A DNA stretch of 64,000 nucleotides from an uncultured Ruminococcus sp. (GTDB lineage: Bacteria > Bacillota > Clostridia > Oscillospirales > Ruminococcaceae). Below are positions 37,870 to 46,520 of the stretch, piece by piece. A model generated the notes under the pieces. The model ran no database searches. It worked only from the letters and a program-made list of their open reading frames with translations, and had not been told where the DNA came from. A program made the position numbers and the translations under genes. Location of the stretch: NCBI GenBank assembly GCA_910584195.1, contig CAJTYV010000016.1, positions 1-64,000 of the forward strand, in the 5' to 3' direction. Numbering within the stretch: the first letter of the stretch is position 1; every line of letters begins with the position of its first letter.

Positions 37870-38001
37870 ATGAGTAGAAAAAGTGGAGGTAAGAAAAAGA
37901 GAAGTACAGCAGGATTGATTCTGGACGTGATACTGGTTTTTGCAACTGGTGGTCTTTGGCTCATCTGGATATTGGTGAGGTATCTCAGGAACAACAGCTA
38001 A
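37870..38001 (+). CDS. Tiny membrane protein with basic N terminus
   Basis: A 43-aa protein: ten basic residues in the first 14 (MSRKSGGKKKRS), then a membrane helix (LILDVILVFATGGLWLIWIL) and a short basic end. The LWLIW pattern recurs in small phage membrane proteins. GAAAGGAGACAAAATAAT precedes the ATG, 30 nt after the cargo gene, so the two probably form one unit. Confidence 0.7.
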   Translation: MSRKSGGKKKRSTAGLILDVILVFATGGLWLIWILVRYLRNNS

Positions 38002-38032
38002 GCAATAAAAACAAAATATAGAAAATATTCGA

Positions 38033-38062
38033 GAGTCGTGTAACAGCGGCTCTTTTCTTTTG
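38033..38062 (+). terminator. Intrinsic terminator, GAGTCG type
   Basis: GAGTCG/CGGCTC with loop TGTAACAG and TTTTCTTTTG. Followed by a degenerate leader repeat (38075-38105). It closes the cargo unit. Confidence 0.8.
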
Positions 38063-38179
38063 CTATTTTTTAGTTCGCAAAAAAAACATGCCCTTTTATG
38101 AGGAGAGAGATTAAAATAGGCATTTTTAAATGCTTGTTCTTTCTCTTTTGTATTTATCAAAATGAAAGGAGGTCCTGTT

Positions 38180-38470
38180 ATGTTGGAGAGCAAATTCCAA
38201 GCACAACTGATTCAGGAACTTAAAAAAATGTTTCCTGGGTGCATCGTAACAAAACTCGACCCGGATCACATTCAGGGTATACCAGATTTGCTCATCCTTT
38301 ATAAAGACAAATGGGCTTCTTTGGAATGTAAGCAAAGTGCGAACTCTAAGAAACAGGCAAATCAACCATATTACGTTGAGAAGATGAACGAGATGTCTTT
38401 CTCAAGATTCATCTATCCTAAAAATAAGGAGGAAGTGTTACATGAACTTCAACAATCATTCAATTCTTGA
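38180..38470 (+). CDS. VRR-NUC-type nuclease
   Basis: A 96-aa PD-(D/E)XK nuclease. LESKFQAQLIQELKKMFPG starts the fold, GIPDLLILYKDKWASLECK (about residues 35-53) holds the PD and ExK metal-binding residues, and the rest forms the closing helices. Phage VRR-NUC proteins act as junction resolvases or processing nucleases in replication. ATG 38180 follows GAAAGGAGGTCCTGTT. Overlaps the next gene by 29 bp. Confidence 0.85.
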   Translation: MLESKFQAQLIQELKKMFPGCIVTKLDPDHIQGIPDLLILYKDKWASLECKQSANSKKQANQPYYVEKMNEMSFSRFIYPKNKEEVLHELQQSFNS

Positions 38471-38999
38471 AGGGCAGCACGCTTTTCTTGGAGCAAGCAA
38501 ATATCATTGGATTAACTACGATGAAAACAAAGTGGCGGAGTCGTATGTAAAATTCTTGGCAACCCAAAAAGGAACTGTACTTCACGAGTTTGCGGCTCAG
38601 TGTATCAGGCTTGGGCAGAAACTTCCGAAGTCGAAAAAAACTTTGAATATGTATGTAAATGATGCCATCGGCTATAAGATGACTCCGGAACAGATTCTGT
38701 ATTATTCAGAGAACTGTTTCGGAACAGCAGACAGCATCGCATTCAGAAACGGGTTGTTGAGAATCCACGATTTGAAGACTGGAACTATTAAAGCCCACAT
38801 TGAGCAGCTTATGATCTACGCTGCTCTTTTTTGTTTGGAGTATAAAGTGAAACCGGCGGAGATTGATATTGTATTGTGTCTGTACCAGAACAATGAAATT
38901 GAAATTCATGCTCCGGAAACCGACGAGATTGTTCCGATTATGGACAAGATTGTCACATTTGACAAAGTAATTAAAAAAGTAAAAGAACAGGAGGGGTAA
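38442..38999 (+). CDS. RecB/Cas4-like PD-(D/E)XK exonuclease
   Basis: A 185-aa protein. GTVLHEFAAQCI supplies the family His/Glu, CFGTADSIAFRNGLLRIHDLKTG (about residues 92-114) the catalytic Asp and D-x-K motif, and QLMIYAALFC the QxxxY helix. This is the RecB-like nuclease layout used by phage recombination exonucleases. With the preceding nuclease it probably processes replication or packaging ends. Confidence 0.82.
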   Translation: MNFNNHSILEGQHAFLGASKYHWINYDENKVAESYVKFLATQKGTVLHEFAAQCIRLGQKLPKSKKTLNMYVNDAIGYKMTPEQILYYSENCFGTADSIAFRNGLLRIHDLKTGTIKAHIEQLMIYAALFCLEYKVKPAEIDIVLCLYQNNEIEIHAPETDEIVPIMDKIVTFDKVIKKVKEQEG

Positions 39000-39002
39000 G
39001 CC

Positions 39003-41882
39003 ATGAACCAAGTTGTGGAAGAAATGAAAGATATTCTAATGCACTACGGAACACCACGACATTCTGGACGTTACCCCTGGGGAAGTGGGGAAAATCCGTA
39101 TCAGAGAAATGGTGATTTTTTGAGTCGTGTTGATGAACTGAAAGGACAAGGACTCAGCGACACAGAAATTGCCAAAGCTATGGGTTTGACCACAACCCAG
39201 TTCCGAACACAGCGGTCTTTAGCCAAAGACGAGAGGAGAGCTTTGGAGGTTGAGAGAGCAAAAGCGCTTCAATCAGATGGTTACAATCCGAGCGAGATTG
39301 CAAGAATGATGGGATACAACAGTGAGTCTTCTATTCGTTCTCTTTTGAACTCAGATTCGGAAGCCCGTATGAATCTGGCCAGAGTAACTGCTGAAAATTT
39401 AAAACGACAAGTTGACGAACACGGTATGATTGCAATTAGTGCCGGAACAGAACGATACTTAGGAGTCTCAAGAGAAAAACTCGAAGAGGCTCTTTACATT
39501 TTGGAGCTTGATGGATATAACCATTTCGGTGGTGGTGTTCCGCAGGTAACAAATAAAGGGCAGCAGACAAATATCAGAGTTCTTTGTCCTCCTGATACAC
39601 CTTATAAGGAAATCACCAGAACCTATACCGATAAGAACGGCGAAGTTCATGAGAAAATTACAAAGGTATCGAGTGCTATCTATGACTTTGACAAGATCCA
39701 TCCTTTGGAAGAAGTCTGCGATAGCATTTCTTATGATGGCGGCGATAGTTTCCAGAAAGGTTTTCATTATCCGGAGAGCATGAGTTCTAAAAGAATTCAG
39801 ATCGTCTATGCTGAAGACGGTGGAACAAAGAAAGATGGTGTTATTGAGATTCGCAGAGGCGTGGATGATTTATCGCTCGGTGATGCTCATTATGCACAGG
39901 TAAGAATCCTTGTTGACGGAACACATTATTTGAAGGGTATGGCGATGTATGCTGATGACCTGCCAGATGGTGTGGATGTTCGGTTTAACACGAATAAGAA
40001 AGAAGGAACTCCTGTTTGCGGCCCAAAAGATAACACTGTTTTGAAAACAATCAAAAAAGATCCTAATAACCCATTCGGTTCTTTGATTAAGGAACATGGC
40101 GGGCAAAGCTTTTATGATGACCCAAATGGCAAATTTACCGATCCAAAAACCGGTAAAAAACAGTCTCTTTCTCTAATCAACAAACGTGCAGAAGAAGGAG
40201 ATTGGGGAGATTGGGACGATAAGTTACCATCGCAGTTTCTTTCTAAGCAGAGTATGAAGCTTATCAAGAGACAGTTGAGTTTGACGATGGCCGATGCTCA
40301 GGCAGAGTATGATGAGATTTGTTCCTTGACCAATCCAACAGTAAAGAAAGTTTTGTTGCAGTCTTTTGCTGATGATTGCGATGCGGCAGCAGTACATCTG
40401 AAAGCAGCATCTCTTCCGAGACAGAAATACAAAGTCATTCTTCCAATCACTTCGATGAAAGATGATGAAGTCTATGCACCGGGTTACGAGAACGGCGAGA
40501 AAGTAGCTCTTATCAGATTCCCTCATGGTGGAACTTTTGAAATCCCTGTGCTCACTGTAAACAACAAACAGGCGGAAGCAAAGAGCAAGCTCGGTCTTGC
40601 CAAAGATGCTGTCGGTATCAATAGTAAGGTTGCAGAGAGACTTTCCGGAGCAGATTTCGATGGCGATACTGTAATGGTGGTTCCTACTGGTAAAGGTGTG
40701 AAGATTACTTCCACTCCACCGTTAAAGGGATTGGAAGGATTTGATGGTAAGCTTGAGTATGGACACGATTCTACGAAGACAGACCCGGATGGAACTGTTC
40801 ATTACTACCGCAATGGCAGAGAATTTAAGCCTATGAAGAATACTCAGACTGAAATGGGTATCATTTCTAATCTGATTACAGACATGACTTTAAGAGGCGC
40901 TAAAGAAGAGGAGCTTGCTAAAGCCGTTCGCCACAGTATGGTTGTAATCGATGCGGAAAAGCATGGTCTCGACTACAAACAGAGTGAAAGAGATAATGAC
41001 ATTGCATACCTGAAGAAGACTTATCAGGGAACAACAGATGTGAACGGCCGTTATCATGAGGGAGCTGCAACCCTGATTTCAAGATCAAAGTCTCAACAGG
41101 AAGTTCTTAAACGTAAGGGAAGTCCAAAAGTCAATCAGAAAGATAAGGATTGGTATGACCCAAGCAAATCAGAGGGGGCTTTAATCTGGAATTCTGTAAA
41201 GGAAGAGTATACTGACAAGAATGGCAAGGTTAAGGTAAGAACACAGAAGAGTACAAAGATGGCTGAAGTTGATGATGCCCGTCTCCTTATCTCTGATGCG
41301 GATACCCCCCAGGAAAGAGCTTATGCTGAGTATGCAAACCAGAGAAAAGACCTCGCCAACAAGGCACGTCTGGAGATTATCAACACTGGTAAGATAGCCT
41401 ACTCCGCTTCGGCTAAGGCCACCTATAAGGAAGAAGTGGACGGTATGCTTGCTGATTTGAACATAGCCCTACGTAACGCACCTAAAGAGACTCAGGCCCA
41501 GCTTATCGCCAATTCTAAAGTGAATGCTATGAAGAAAGCGAATCCTGATATGACAACAAAAGAAATAAAGAAGGCCAGCCAACAGGCGCTTACAGAAGCC
41601 CGTATCCAGATGGGTGCAGAAAGAATCAAGATACCTCTCGATGAAAAGAGATGGGAGGCTATACAGGCGGGAGCTATCAGTGAAAGCCAGCTTATCAAGA
41701 TTCTTAACAATTCTGACATTGATGAGGTTCGTCAATATGCAACACCTCGTAGCACATCAACACTCAGCCCCGCTAAAGTTAGTAAGATTGAAGCAATGCA
41801 GGCGTCTGGTAACTACAGTATTGCGGAGATAGCTCAAGCTGTTGGTGTATCATCCTCTACAGTATCCAAATACTTGAAATGA
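39003..41882 (+). CDS. Putative YonO-like single-chain RNA polymerase
   Basis: A 959-aa protein. The key motif is GADFDGDTVMVVP at residues about 549-561: DFDGD is the metal-binding signature of two-barrel RNA polymerases (cellular beta-prime, and the single-chain phage SPbeta YonO). The preceding stretch (VALIRFPHGGTFEIPVLTVNN ... VAERLSG) also fits. Helix-turn-helix units flank the core: GLSDTEIAKAMGL and GYNPSEIARMMGY near the N terminus and YSIAEIAQAVGVSSSTVSKYL at the very end. The N terminus (MHYGTPRHSGRYPWGSG) resembles tags on nearby head proteins. Length is close to YonO. It lies just ahead of the late genes and could transcribe them. Confidence 0.7.
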   Translation: MNQVVEEMKDILMHYGTPRHSGRYPWGSGENPYQRNGDFLSRVDELKGQGLSDTEIAKAMGLTTTQFRTQRSLAKDERRALEVERAKALQSDGYNPSEIARMMGYNSESSIRSLLNSDSEARMNLARVTAENLKRQVDEHGMIAISAGTERYLGVSREKLEEALYILELDGYNHFGGGVPQVTNKGQQTNIRVLCPPDTPYKEITRTYTDKNGEVHEKITKVSSAIYDFDKIHPLEEVCDSISYDGGDSFQKGFHYPESMSSKRIQIVYAEDGGTKKDGVIEIRRGVDDLSLGDAHYAQVRILVDGTHYLKGMAMYADDLPDGVDVRFNTNKKEGTPVCGPKDNTVLKTIKKDPNNPFGSLIKEHGGQSFYDDPNGKFTDPKTGKKQSLSLINKRAEEGDWGDWDDKLPSQFLSKQSMKLIKRQLSLTMADAQAEYDEICSLTNPTVKKVLLQSFADDCDAAAVHLKAASLPRQKYKVILPITSMKDDEVYAPGYENGEKVALIRFPHGGTFEIPVLTVNNKQAEAKSKLGLAKDAVGINSKVAERLSGADFDGDTVMVVPTGKGVKITSTPPLKGLEGFDGKLEYGHDSTKTDPDGTVHYYRNGREFKPMKNTQTEMGIISNLITDMTLRGAKEEELAKAVRHSMVVIDAEKHGLDYKQSERDNDIAYLKKTYQGTTDVNGRYHEGAATLISRSKSQQEVLKRKGSPKVNQKDKDWYDPSKSEGALIWNSVKEEYTDKNGKVKVRTQKSTKMAEVDDARLLISDADTPQERAYAEYANQRKDLANKARLEIINTGKIAYSASAKATYKEEVDGMLADLNIALRNAPKETQAQLIANSKVNAMKKANPDMTTKEIKKASQQALTEARIQMGAERIKIPLDEKRWEAIQAGAISESQLIKILNNSDIDEVRQYATPRSTSTLSPAKVSKIEAMQASGNYSIAEIAQAVGVSSSTVSKYLK

Positions 41883-41901
41883 AAGGAGTGAATAAGGATT
41901 C

Positions 41902-42150
41902 ATGGGTAGAGTTGGATTAACGACAGTTGACAATCCTTATGATCCATTTGAACAGTTCACTTCTTGGTTTCTGTTCGATGAGGAAAAGGGTTATCATTCG
42001 ACGTCGTATCTTGGAAGAATTGCTCGAACTTCTGACGAACTCTCTGATGAAGAGAACAATCTTGAAGTAGAAAGAGCGATTGACGAGATAATTAAGTATG
42101 ATTTCAGGAACATTTATCGAAAGGTTAGAGAAAAAGCATCGGCTGTTTAG
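41902..42150 (+). CDS. Conserved protein preceding the packaging module
   Basis: An 82-aa protein (LTTVDNPYDPFEQFTSWFLFDEEKGYHSTSYL, split by the DELSDEENN acidic block). I recall the same small gene just before terminase genes in many Clostridia phages. Function unknown. GAAAGGAGTGAATAAGGATTC precedes the ATG. Confidence 0.75.
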   Translation: MGRVGLTTVDNPYDPFEQFTSWFLFDEEKGYHSTSYLGRIARTSDELSDEENNLEVERAIDEIIKYDFRNIYRKVREKASAV

Positions 42151-42770
42151 CATTAACTGCGTCATCAATGGTCAGGCTTTAATCAATCTTTCGGTCAGTA
42201 ACTAATGATTTACACTGAAACTTTCCTTTGCTTTGTTTCGTCTGCTTTGCTGGAAAGAAGAATTTCACTTTGTTTCGTTTTGCCTTTCAGCATTAGCAAA
42301 GATTGGGTTTGACTGCCAATTTAATGGCTAACAAAGCTTGAATTGCGGTTAAAAGCATAAACAAAAAGAAAGTTTTTGGTATTAAAAACACATTTTCGCT
42401 ACAAAAAACAACACAAAACAATTTTCAACAAAATTTTTAAGACTGCCACATCACCTTACTTTTTAAGGCATAGGGGGAGGGTCGCAAAAACAGCACCCCC
42501 TCTCTCATCGCGGCGGTCTTTGTTTTTTCTCCGGGGGAATTTTTTGGGTTTGGCTTTGGTTTTTGTGTGGCTCTTGAAGGAGCTTCCAGGGCTAGGCTTC
42601 CTCCTGCGGCTGTGGATATTCTCTCCTTTCGGTTTTCTCCTTTCGGATTGAATAAGAACTGGTCTTGGGAGTTCCTTCAAAAGTCACACAATAGGTTATC
42701 AAAACCATTTCAAAACTCCCGGAGAGTAAAAAGAAACTACATAACTTCTGAATGAGAGGAGGCGGCAAGG
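42151..42770. other. 620-bp noncoding region ahead of packaging genes
   Basis: No convincing gene. It contains two CTTTGTTTCG repeats (about 42230-42270), a strongly purine/pyrimidine-skewed centre with GGGGGAGGG and CACCCCCTCTCTC near 42475-42507, an exact direct repeat TCTCCTTTCGG at 42622-42632 and 42636-42646, and an inverted GGGAGTT/AACTCCC pair near 42668 and 42716. Its place right before the packaging genes suggests the pac/cos site and the late promoter, but no known consensus is visible. Confidence 0.5.
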
Positions 42771-43112
42771 ATGGGTAAAGCCAAGGCTGTAAGCTCTTCT
42801 GATTCTTCGAGAAGAATGCGACCGGCTTTATCACCGGAAGCCAGAGAGAACCAAATGATATCTTTGGCTATTGATCTTGCTGAGAGACAGTTGATGGAAG
42901 GTACTGCTTCTTCTCAGGTCATAACGCATTACTTAAAGTTGGGGTCAACAAAAGAACGGATCGAAAAAGAGATTCTCGAAAAGCAGAAGGACTTGATAGA
43001 AGCAAAAACACAATCTCTTCAATCTGCTAAGAGGATTGAGGAAATGTATAGTGAAGCAATGAAGGCATTTCGGAGTTACAGTGGGCAGGGAGATTTCGAG
43101 CCTGATGATTAA
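42771..43112 (+). CDS. Possible small terminase subunit
   Basis: A 113-aa helical protein (MGKAKAVSSSDSSRRMRPALSPEARENQ, given here in parts: a basic start, then MISLAIDLAERQLMEG, then a long coiled coil). The position at the head of the packaging module and the size suit a TerS-like role, but no helix-turn-helix is obvious. I recall it as a conserved, unnamed phage protein. GAGGAGGCGGCAAGG precedes the ATG. Confidence 0.6.
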   Translation: MGKAKAVSSSDSSRRMRPALSPEARENQMISLAIDLAERQLMEGTASSQVITHYLKLGSTKERIEKEILEKQKDLIEAKTQSLQSAKRIEEMYSEAMKAFRSYSGQGDFEPDD

Positions 43113-43518
43113 AACATATTCAGAGCTTATCCGGATACCAACTTTTGAAGAACGTTATCAATATCTCCGTCTTTTGGGAACTGTTGGGGAAGAAACGTTT
43201 GGTTTCAAGAGATGGCTCAATCAGGAATTTTACCATTCAAGAGAATGGCAAAGATTTCGTAATGAGATTATCTTTCGTGACAATGGATGCGACTTGGGTG
43301 TTGATGGATTTGAAATCTTTGGTTCTATCATTATTCATCATATCAACCCAATAACCTATGAGGATATTGTCAACAACAACCCATGTGTATTCGATCCGAA
43401 TAATGTCATTTGCACAAAGCACACCACGCATAACGCCATTCACTATGGCGATCAAAATCTTCTAAGCAGACCCCCAGTTGAAAGAACGAAAAATGATACA
43501 TGCCCTTGGAGGCATTAA
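43105..43518 (+). CDS. HNH endonuclease of the packaging module
   Basis: A 137-aa HNH nuclease. REWQRFRNEIIFRDNGCDLG leads to the IIIHHINPITYED motif (His-His, about residues 82-83), DPNNVICTKHTTHNAIHYG completes the finger. HNH proteins next to terminase are known to be needed for DNA cleavage in HK97-like packaging. Starts inside the end of the preceding gene (8-bp overlap). Confidence 0.85.
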   Translation: MIKTYSELIRIPTFEERYQYLRLLGTVGEETFGFKRWLNQEFYHSREWQRFRNEIIFRDNGCDLGVDGFEIFGSIIIHHINPITYEDIVNNNPCVFDPNNVICTKHTTHNAIHYGDQNLLSRPPVERTKNDTCPWRH

Positions 43519-43534
43519 GAAAAGGAGAACAATT

Positions 43535-43777
43535 ATGAATAATGAAAAACTTGCTGGTATGAAAATTGGTGAGCCGGTTATCGGACATGTTGTCGATTGC
43601 AGCAAACTCAATGTCCGTAAAGAGCCGGATGAAGATGCTGAGATTCTCGGCACTATACCGGCCGGAGCAGAAGTGATGATTGACGAAAGCGAATCCACCG
43701 GTGATTTCTACAATGTCTGCGCTGCCTCAGGATTTGAGGGATTCTGCATGAAGCGATTTATCGCAGTCAAGGCGTAA
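43535..43777 (+). CDS. Bacterial SH3-domain protein
   Basis: An 80-aa protein that is essentially one SH3b domain: DCSKLNVRKEPDEDAEILGTI, AGAEVMI, then GFCMKRFI. SH3b domains bind peptidoglycan or proteins. Finding one alone among packaging genes is unusual; it may be a virion decoration or an accessory protein. ATG 43535 follows AAAAGGAGAACAATT. Confidence 0.75.
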   Translation: MNNEKLAGMKIGEPVIGHVVDCSKLNVRKEPDEDAEILGTIPAGAEVMIDESESTGDFYNVCAASGFEGFCMKRFIAVKA

Positions 43778-43789
43778 AGGAGTGAGATT

Positions 43790-44134
43790 ATGGAGGAGAG
43801 TATACTGACATCAATCAAGAAACTTCTCGGAATCGCAGAAGAGTATAAACAGTTCGATGCTGACATTATTATGCACATCAACTCGGTGTTTTCAATCTTA
43901 ACTCAGCTTGGTGTCGGACCCTCCAATGGCTTTTCGATTCAGGATGAAGATAGAGGATGGCATGATTTTATCGGCGAAGACAATAAGATCGAGATGGTAA
44001 AAAGCTATATACATTTAAAGGTTAAACTTCTTTTCGATCCGCCGCTCAGTTCTGCGGTTATTGAAGCGATGAACCAAATGATTAAAGAATTAGAATGGCG
44101 GCTAAATGTTGCGGTCGATCCATCGGAACAGTAA
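43790..44134 (+). CDS. Head-tail connector (gp6-like)
   Basis: A 114-aa protein. The pattern SILTSIKKLLGIAEEY, ADIIMHINSVFSILTQLGVGP, MVKSYIHLKVKLLFDPP fits the helical phage connector/adaptor family (HK97 gp6-like) common in Firmicutes siphoviruses. Connector genes usually follow the capsid gene; here it comes before terminase, an unusual order. Confidence 0.75.
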   Translation: MEESILTSIKKLLGIAEEYKQFDADIIMHINSVFSILTQLGVGPSNGFSIQDEDRGWHDFIGEDNKIEMVKSYIHLKVKLLFDPPLSSAVIEAMNQMIKELEWRLNVAVDPSEQ

Positions 44135-44149
44135 AGGAGGTAATTCAAA

Positions 44150-44686
44150 ATGGCTAATAGTGAACTTTATCATCATGGGGTATTAGGCCAGAAATGGGGC
44201 GTTCGCCGTTATCAGAATAAGGATGGTAGTTTGACAGCGGCTGGAAGAAACCGTAAAACAAATACTGAATCAGAACAACGGGAACGGAATACCAAACTTG
44301 TGAAAAGAGTTGCGGCTGCTACGATTATGACGGCTACTGTTGCGGCTGGAACAGTGTATGCGGCAAAGCATCCCGAAAAGATAGCGAGTGTGGTAAATAA
44401 GGTAAAGAGCATCAAGATGAAAGACCTTTCCCAGCAAGCCGTTGAAAAAGGTAAAAATTATGTTAAGACGGCTATCAAGGAAGCATCTACCGGTGTTAAA
44501 GAGGGGGTAAAAGAAAGTATCAAGGAAGCTCCTAAGAAAGCAACAAAGGCGATCATAACCGGAGCTGTTTTAAATCAGGCGAAACGTGCGCTTGATAAGG
44601 CTGTCGGAGAAGACGAATCAACCAGAATTTTCCAGGCAAATGATAATAAAAAGATTGGGAAGTTTTGGAAAACAAATAGCGATTAA
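44150..44686 (+). CDS. Head-region protein with HHGVLGQKWGVRR tag
   Basis: A 178-aa basic protein. It begins with YHHGVLGQKWGVRRYQNKDG, a tag also seen (HHGILGMKWGIRR) at 46521. A hydrophobic helix follows (VAAATIMTATVAAGTVYAA, about residues 62-80), then a long amphipathic basic region. The tag plus helix suggests a virion-associated, possibly ejected or membrane-active protein. Inference only. Confidence 0.65.
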   Translation: MANSELYHHGVLGQKWGVRRYQNKDGSLTAAGRNRKTNTESEQRERNTKLVKRVAAATIMTATVAAGTVYAAKHPEKIASVVNKVKSIKMKDLSQQAVEKGKNYVKTAIKEASTGVKEGVKESIKEAPKKATKAIITGAVLNQAKRALDKAVGEDESTRIFQANDNKKIGKFWKTNSD

Positions 44687-44700
44687 AGGAGAATAAGTTT

Positions 44701-46446
44701 ATGGCGTTATCGAATACTGCCGTTCCAAAATATTACGGCATGTTTCGAGATGCCGTGCTTAGAGGCAAAATCCCAATCTGTCGCGAGATAGAGTTGGAAA
44801 TGAACCGAATTGACGAGTTGATTGCAGACCCCGGAATTTATTATGACGATGAAGCTGTCGAAGGATGGATTCGATATTGTGAGGGGGAGCTTACGCTTAC
44901 GGACGGTTCAGACCTTGTTCTGCTTGATTCATTCAAAGTATGGGCGGAACAGATTTTTGGATGGTATTACTACGAAGAAAGAAGCATCTACGAACCAAAC
45001 CCCGATGGACATGGCGGTCACTATGTTAATAAATGGATAAAGAAGCGTCTTATCAACAAGCAGTATCTTATCGTTGGGAGAGGTGCTTCCAAATCATTAT
45101 ACGAATCCTGTCTTCAAAGTTACTTTCTCAACATTGACACATCGACAACATATCAGATGACTACTGCCCCTACCATGAAACAGGCAGAAGAAATAATGTC
45201 GCCAATACGGACATCCATTACCCGTTCGAGAGGTCCGCTGTTTTCTTTCCTTACAGAAGGCTCTTTGCAAAATACCACTGGTTCGAAAGCAAACCGTGTG
45301 AAGCTCGCTTCCACTAAAAAGGGAATTGAGAATTTCCTGACAGGTTCGCTTCTCGAAATCCGTCCAATGTCAATCGACAAGCTTCAGGGCATGAGACCAA
45401 AGCTCGCAACGATTGACGAATGGCTTTCCGGGGATGTGAGGGAAGATGTTGTCGGTGCTATCGAGCAGGGGGCATCCAAAGTTGATGACTACCTTATTGT
45501 TGCGGTGAGTTCCGAGGGTACGGTTCGTAACGGAAGCGGCGATACAATCAAAATGGAGTTGATGAAGATCCTGAAAGGGGAGTATCGCGATATCCATACT
45601 TCCATATGGTGGTATAAGCTGGATTCCGTTGACGAAGTCGGTAATCCTGATATGTGGCAAAAGGCAAACCCTAATCTCGGTGTTACCGTCAGCTATGACA
45701 CGTATCAGAGAGATGTGGAAAGAGCTGAAAATGCTCCTGCGGCGAGGAACGACATTCTTGCAAAACGTTTTGGTCTTCCGATGGAAGGGTATACATATTA
45801 CTTTACATATGAAGAAACTCTTCCACATCGTAAGCGGGAATACTGGCAAATGCCCTGTTCTTTGGGTGCAGACTTATCAAGAGGTGATGATTTCTGTGAT
45901 TTCTCATTTCTCTTCCCACTTTCTGGTGGCGCATTCGGTGTCAAAACAAGAGCTTATATTTCTGAACTGACTCTTATGAAACTTCCGGCAGCATTAAGAA
46001 TCAAATATGACCAATTCATAAAAGAAGGCAGTCTTATCGTTATGGAAGGCACTGTTCTGGATATGCTGCTTGTTTACGAAGATCTTGACGAGTATATTGT
46101 CAAGAGCGGATATGACATTCGTTGCTTTGGGTACGATCCGTATAATGCAAAAGAGTTCGTTGAGAGATGGGCTTCTGAAAATGGACCATTCGGAATCGAG
46201 AAAGTGATTCAGGGAGCAAAAACAGAATCAGTTCCTTTGGGTGAGTTGAAGAAGCTATCTGAGGAACGGATGTTGCTGTTTGACGAAGAACTGATGACTT
46301 TCTGCATGGGAAATTGTATCACACTGGAAGATACCAACGGGAACAGAAAATTGTATAAGAAACGTGGTGACCAGAAGATTGATGCGGTTGCGGCGATGAT
46401 GGATGCATATATAGCGTATAAACTTAACAGGGATGCTTTTGAGTAG
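44701..46446 (+). CDS. terL: Terminase large subunit
   Basis: A 581-aa DNA-packaging motor. The Walker A-like site YLIVGRGASKS lies near residue 123, TAPTMKQAEE follows as a coupling region, Walker B is LATIDEWLSGD near 235, and the nuclease domain shows GADLSRGDDFCDF near 390 and KIDAVAAMMDAYIAY at the end. Length and motif order match the Terminase_1 type. GGAGAATAAGTTT precedes the ATG. A strong terminator follows. Confidence 0.93.
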   Translation: MALSNTAVPKYYGMFRDAVLRGKIPICREIELEMNRIDELIADPGIYYDDEAVEGWIRYCEGELTLTDGSDLVLLDSFKVWAEQIFGWYYYEERSIYEPNPDGHGGHYVNKWIKKRLINKQYLIVGRGASKSLYESCLQSYFLNIDTSTTYQMTTAPTMKQAEEIMSPIRTSITRSRGPLFSFLTEGSLQNTTGSKANRVKLASTKKGIENFLTGSLLEIRPMSIDKLQGMRPKLATIDEWLSGDVREDVVGAIEQGASKVDDYLIVAVSSEGTVRNGSGDTIKMELMKILKGEYRDIHTSIWWYKLDSVDEVGNPDMWQKANPNLGVTVSYDTYQRDVERAENAPAARNDILAKRFGLPMEGYTYYFTYEETLPHRKREYWQMPCSLGADLSRGDDFCDFSFLFPLSGGAFGVKTRAYISELTLMKLPAALRIKYDQFIKEGSLIVMEGTVLDMLLVYEDLDEYIVKSGYDIRCFGYDPYNAKEFVERWASENGPFGIEKVIQGAKTESVPLGELKKLSEERMLLFDEELMTFCMGNCITLEDTNGNRKLYKKRGDQKIDAVAAMMDAYIAYKLNRDAFE

Positions 46447-46463
46447 TATTTGATGAAATAACG

Positions 46464-46491
46464 GAACCGGTATCGGTTCTTTTTTTTTTTT
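46464..46491 (+). terminator. Strong intrinsic terminator after terL
   Basis: GAACCG-GTAT-CGGTTC with a run of 12 T. Unlike early terminators it does not use the TAACAA loop. Confidence 0.9.
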
Positions 46492-46520
46492 GCCTAAAAA
46501 CTGATAGGGAGGTGAGTGCG

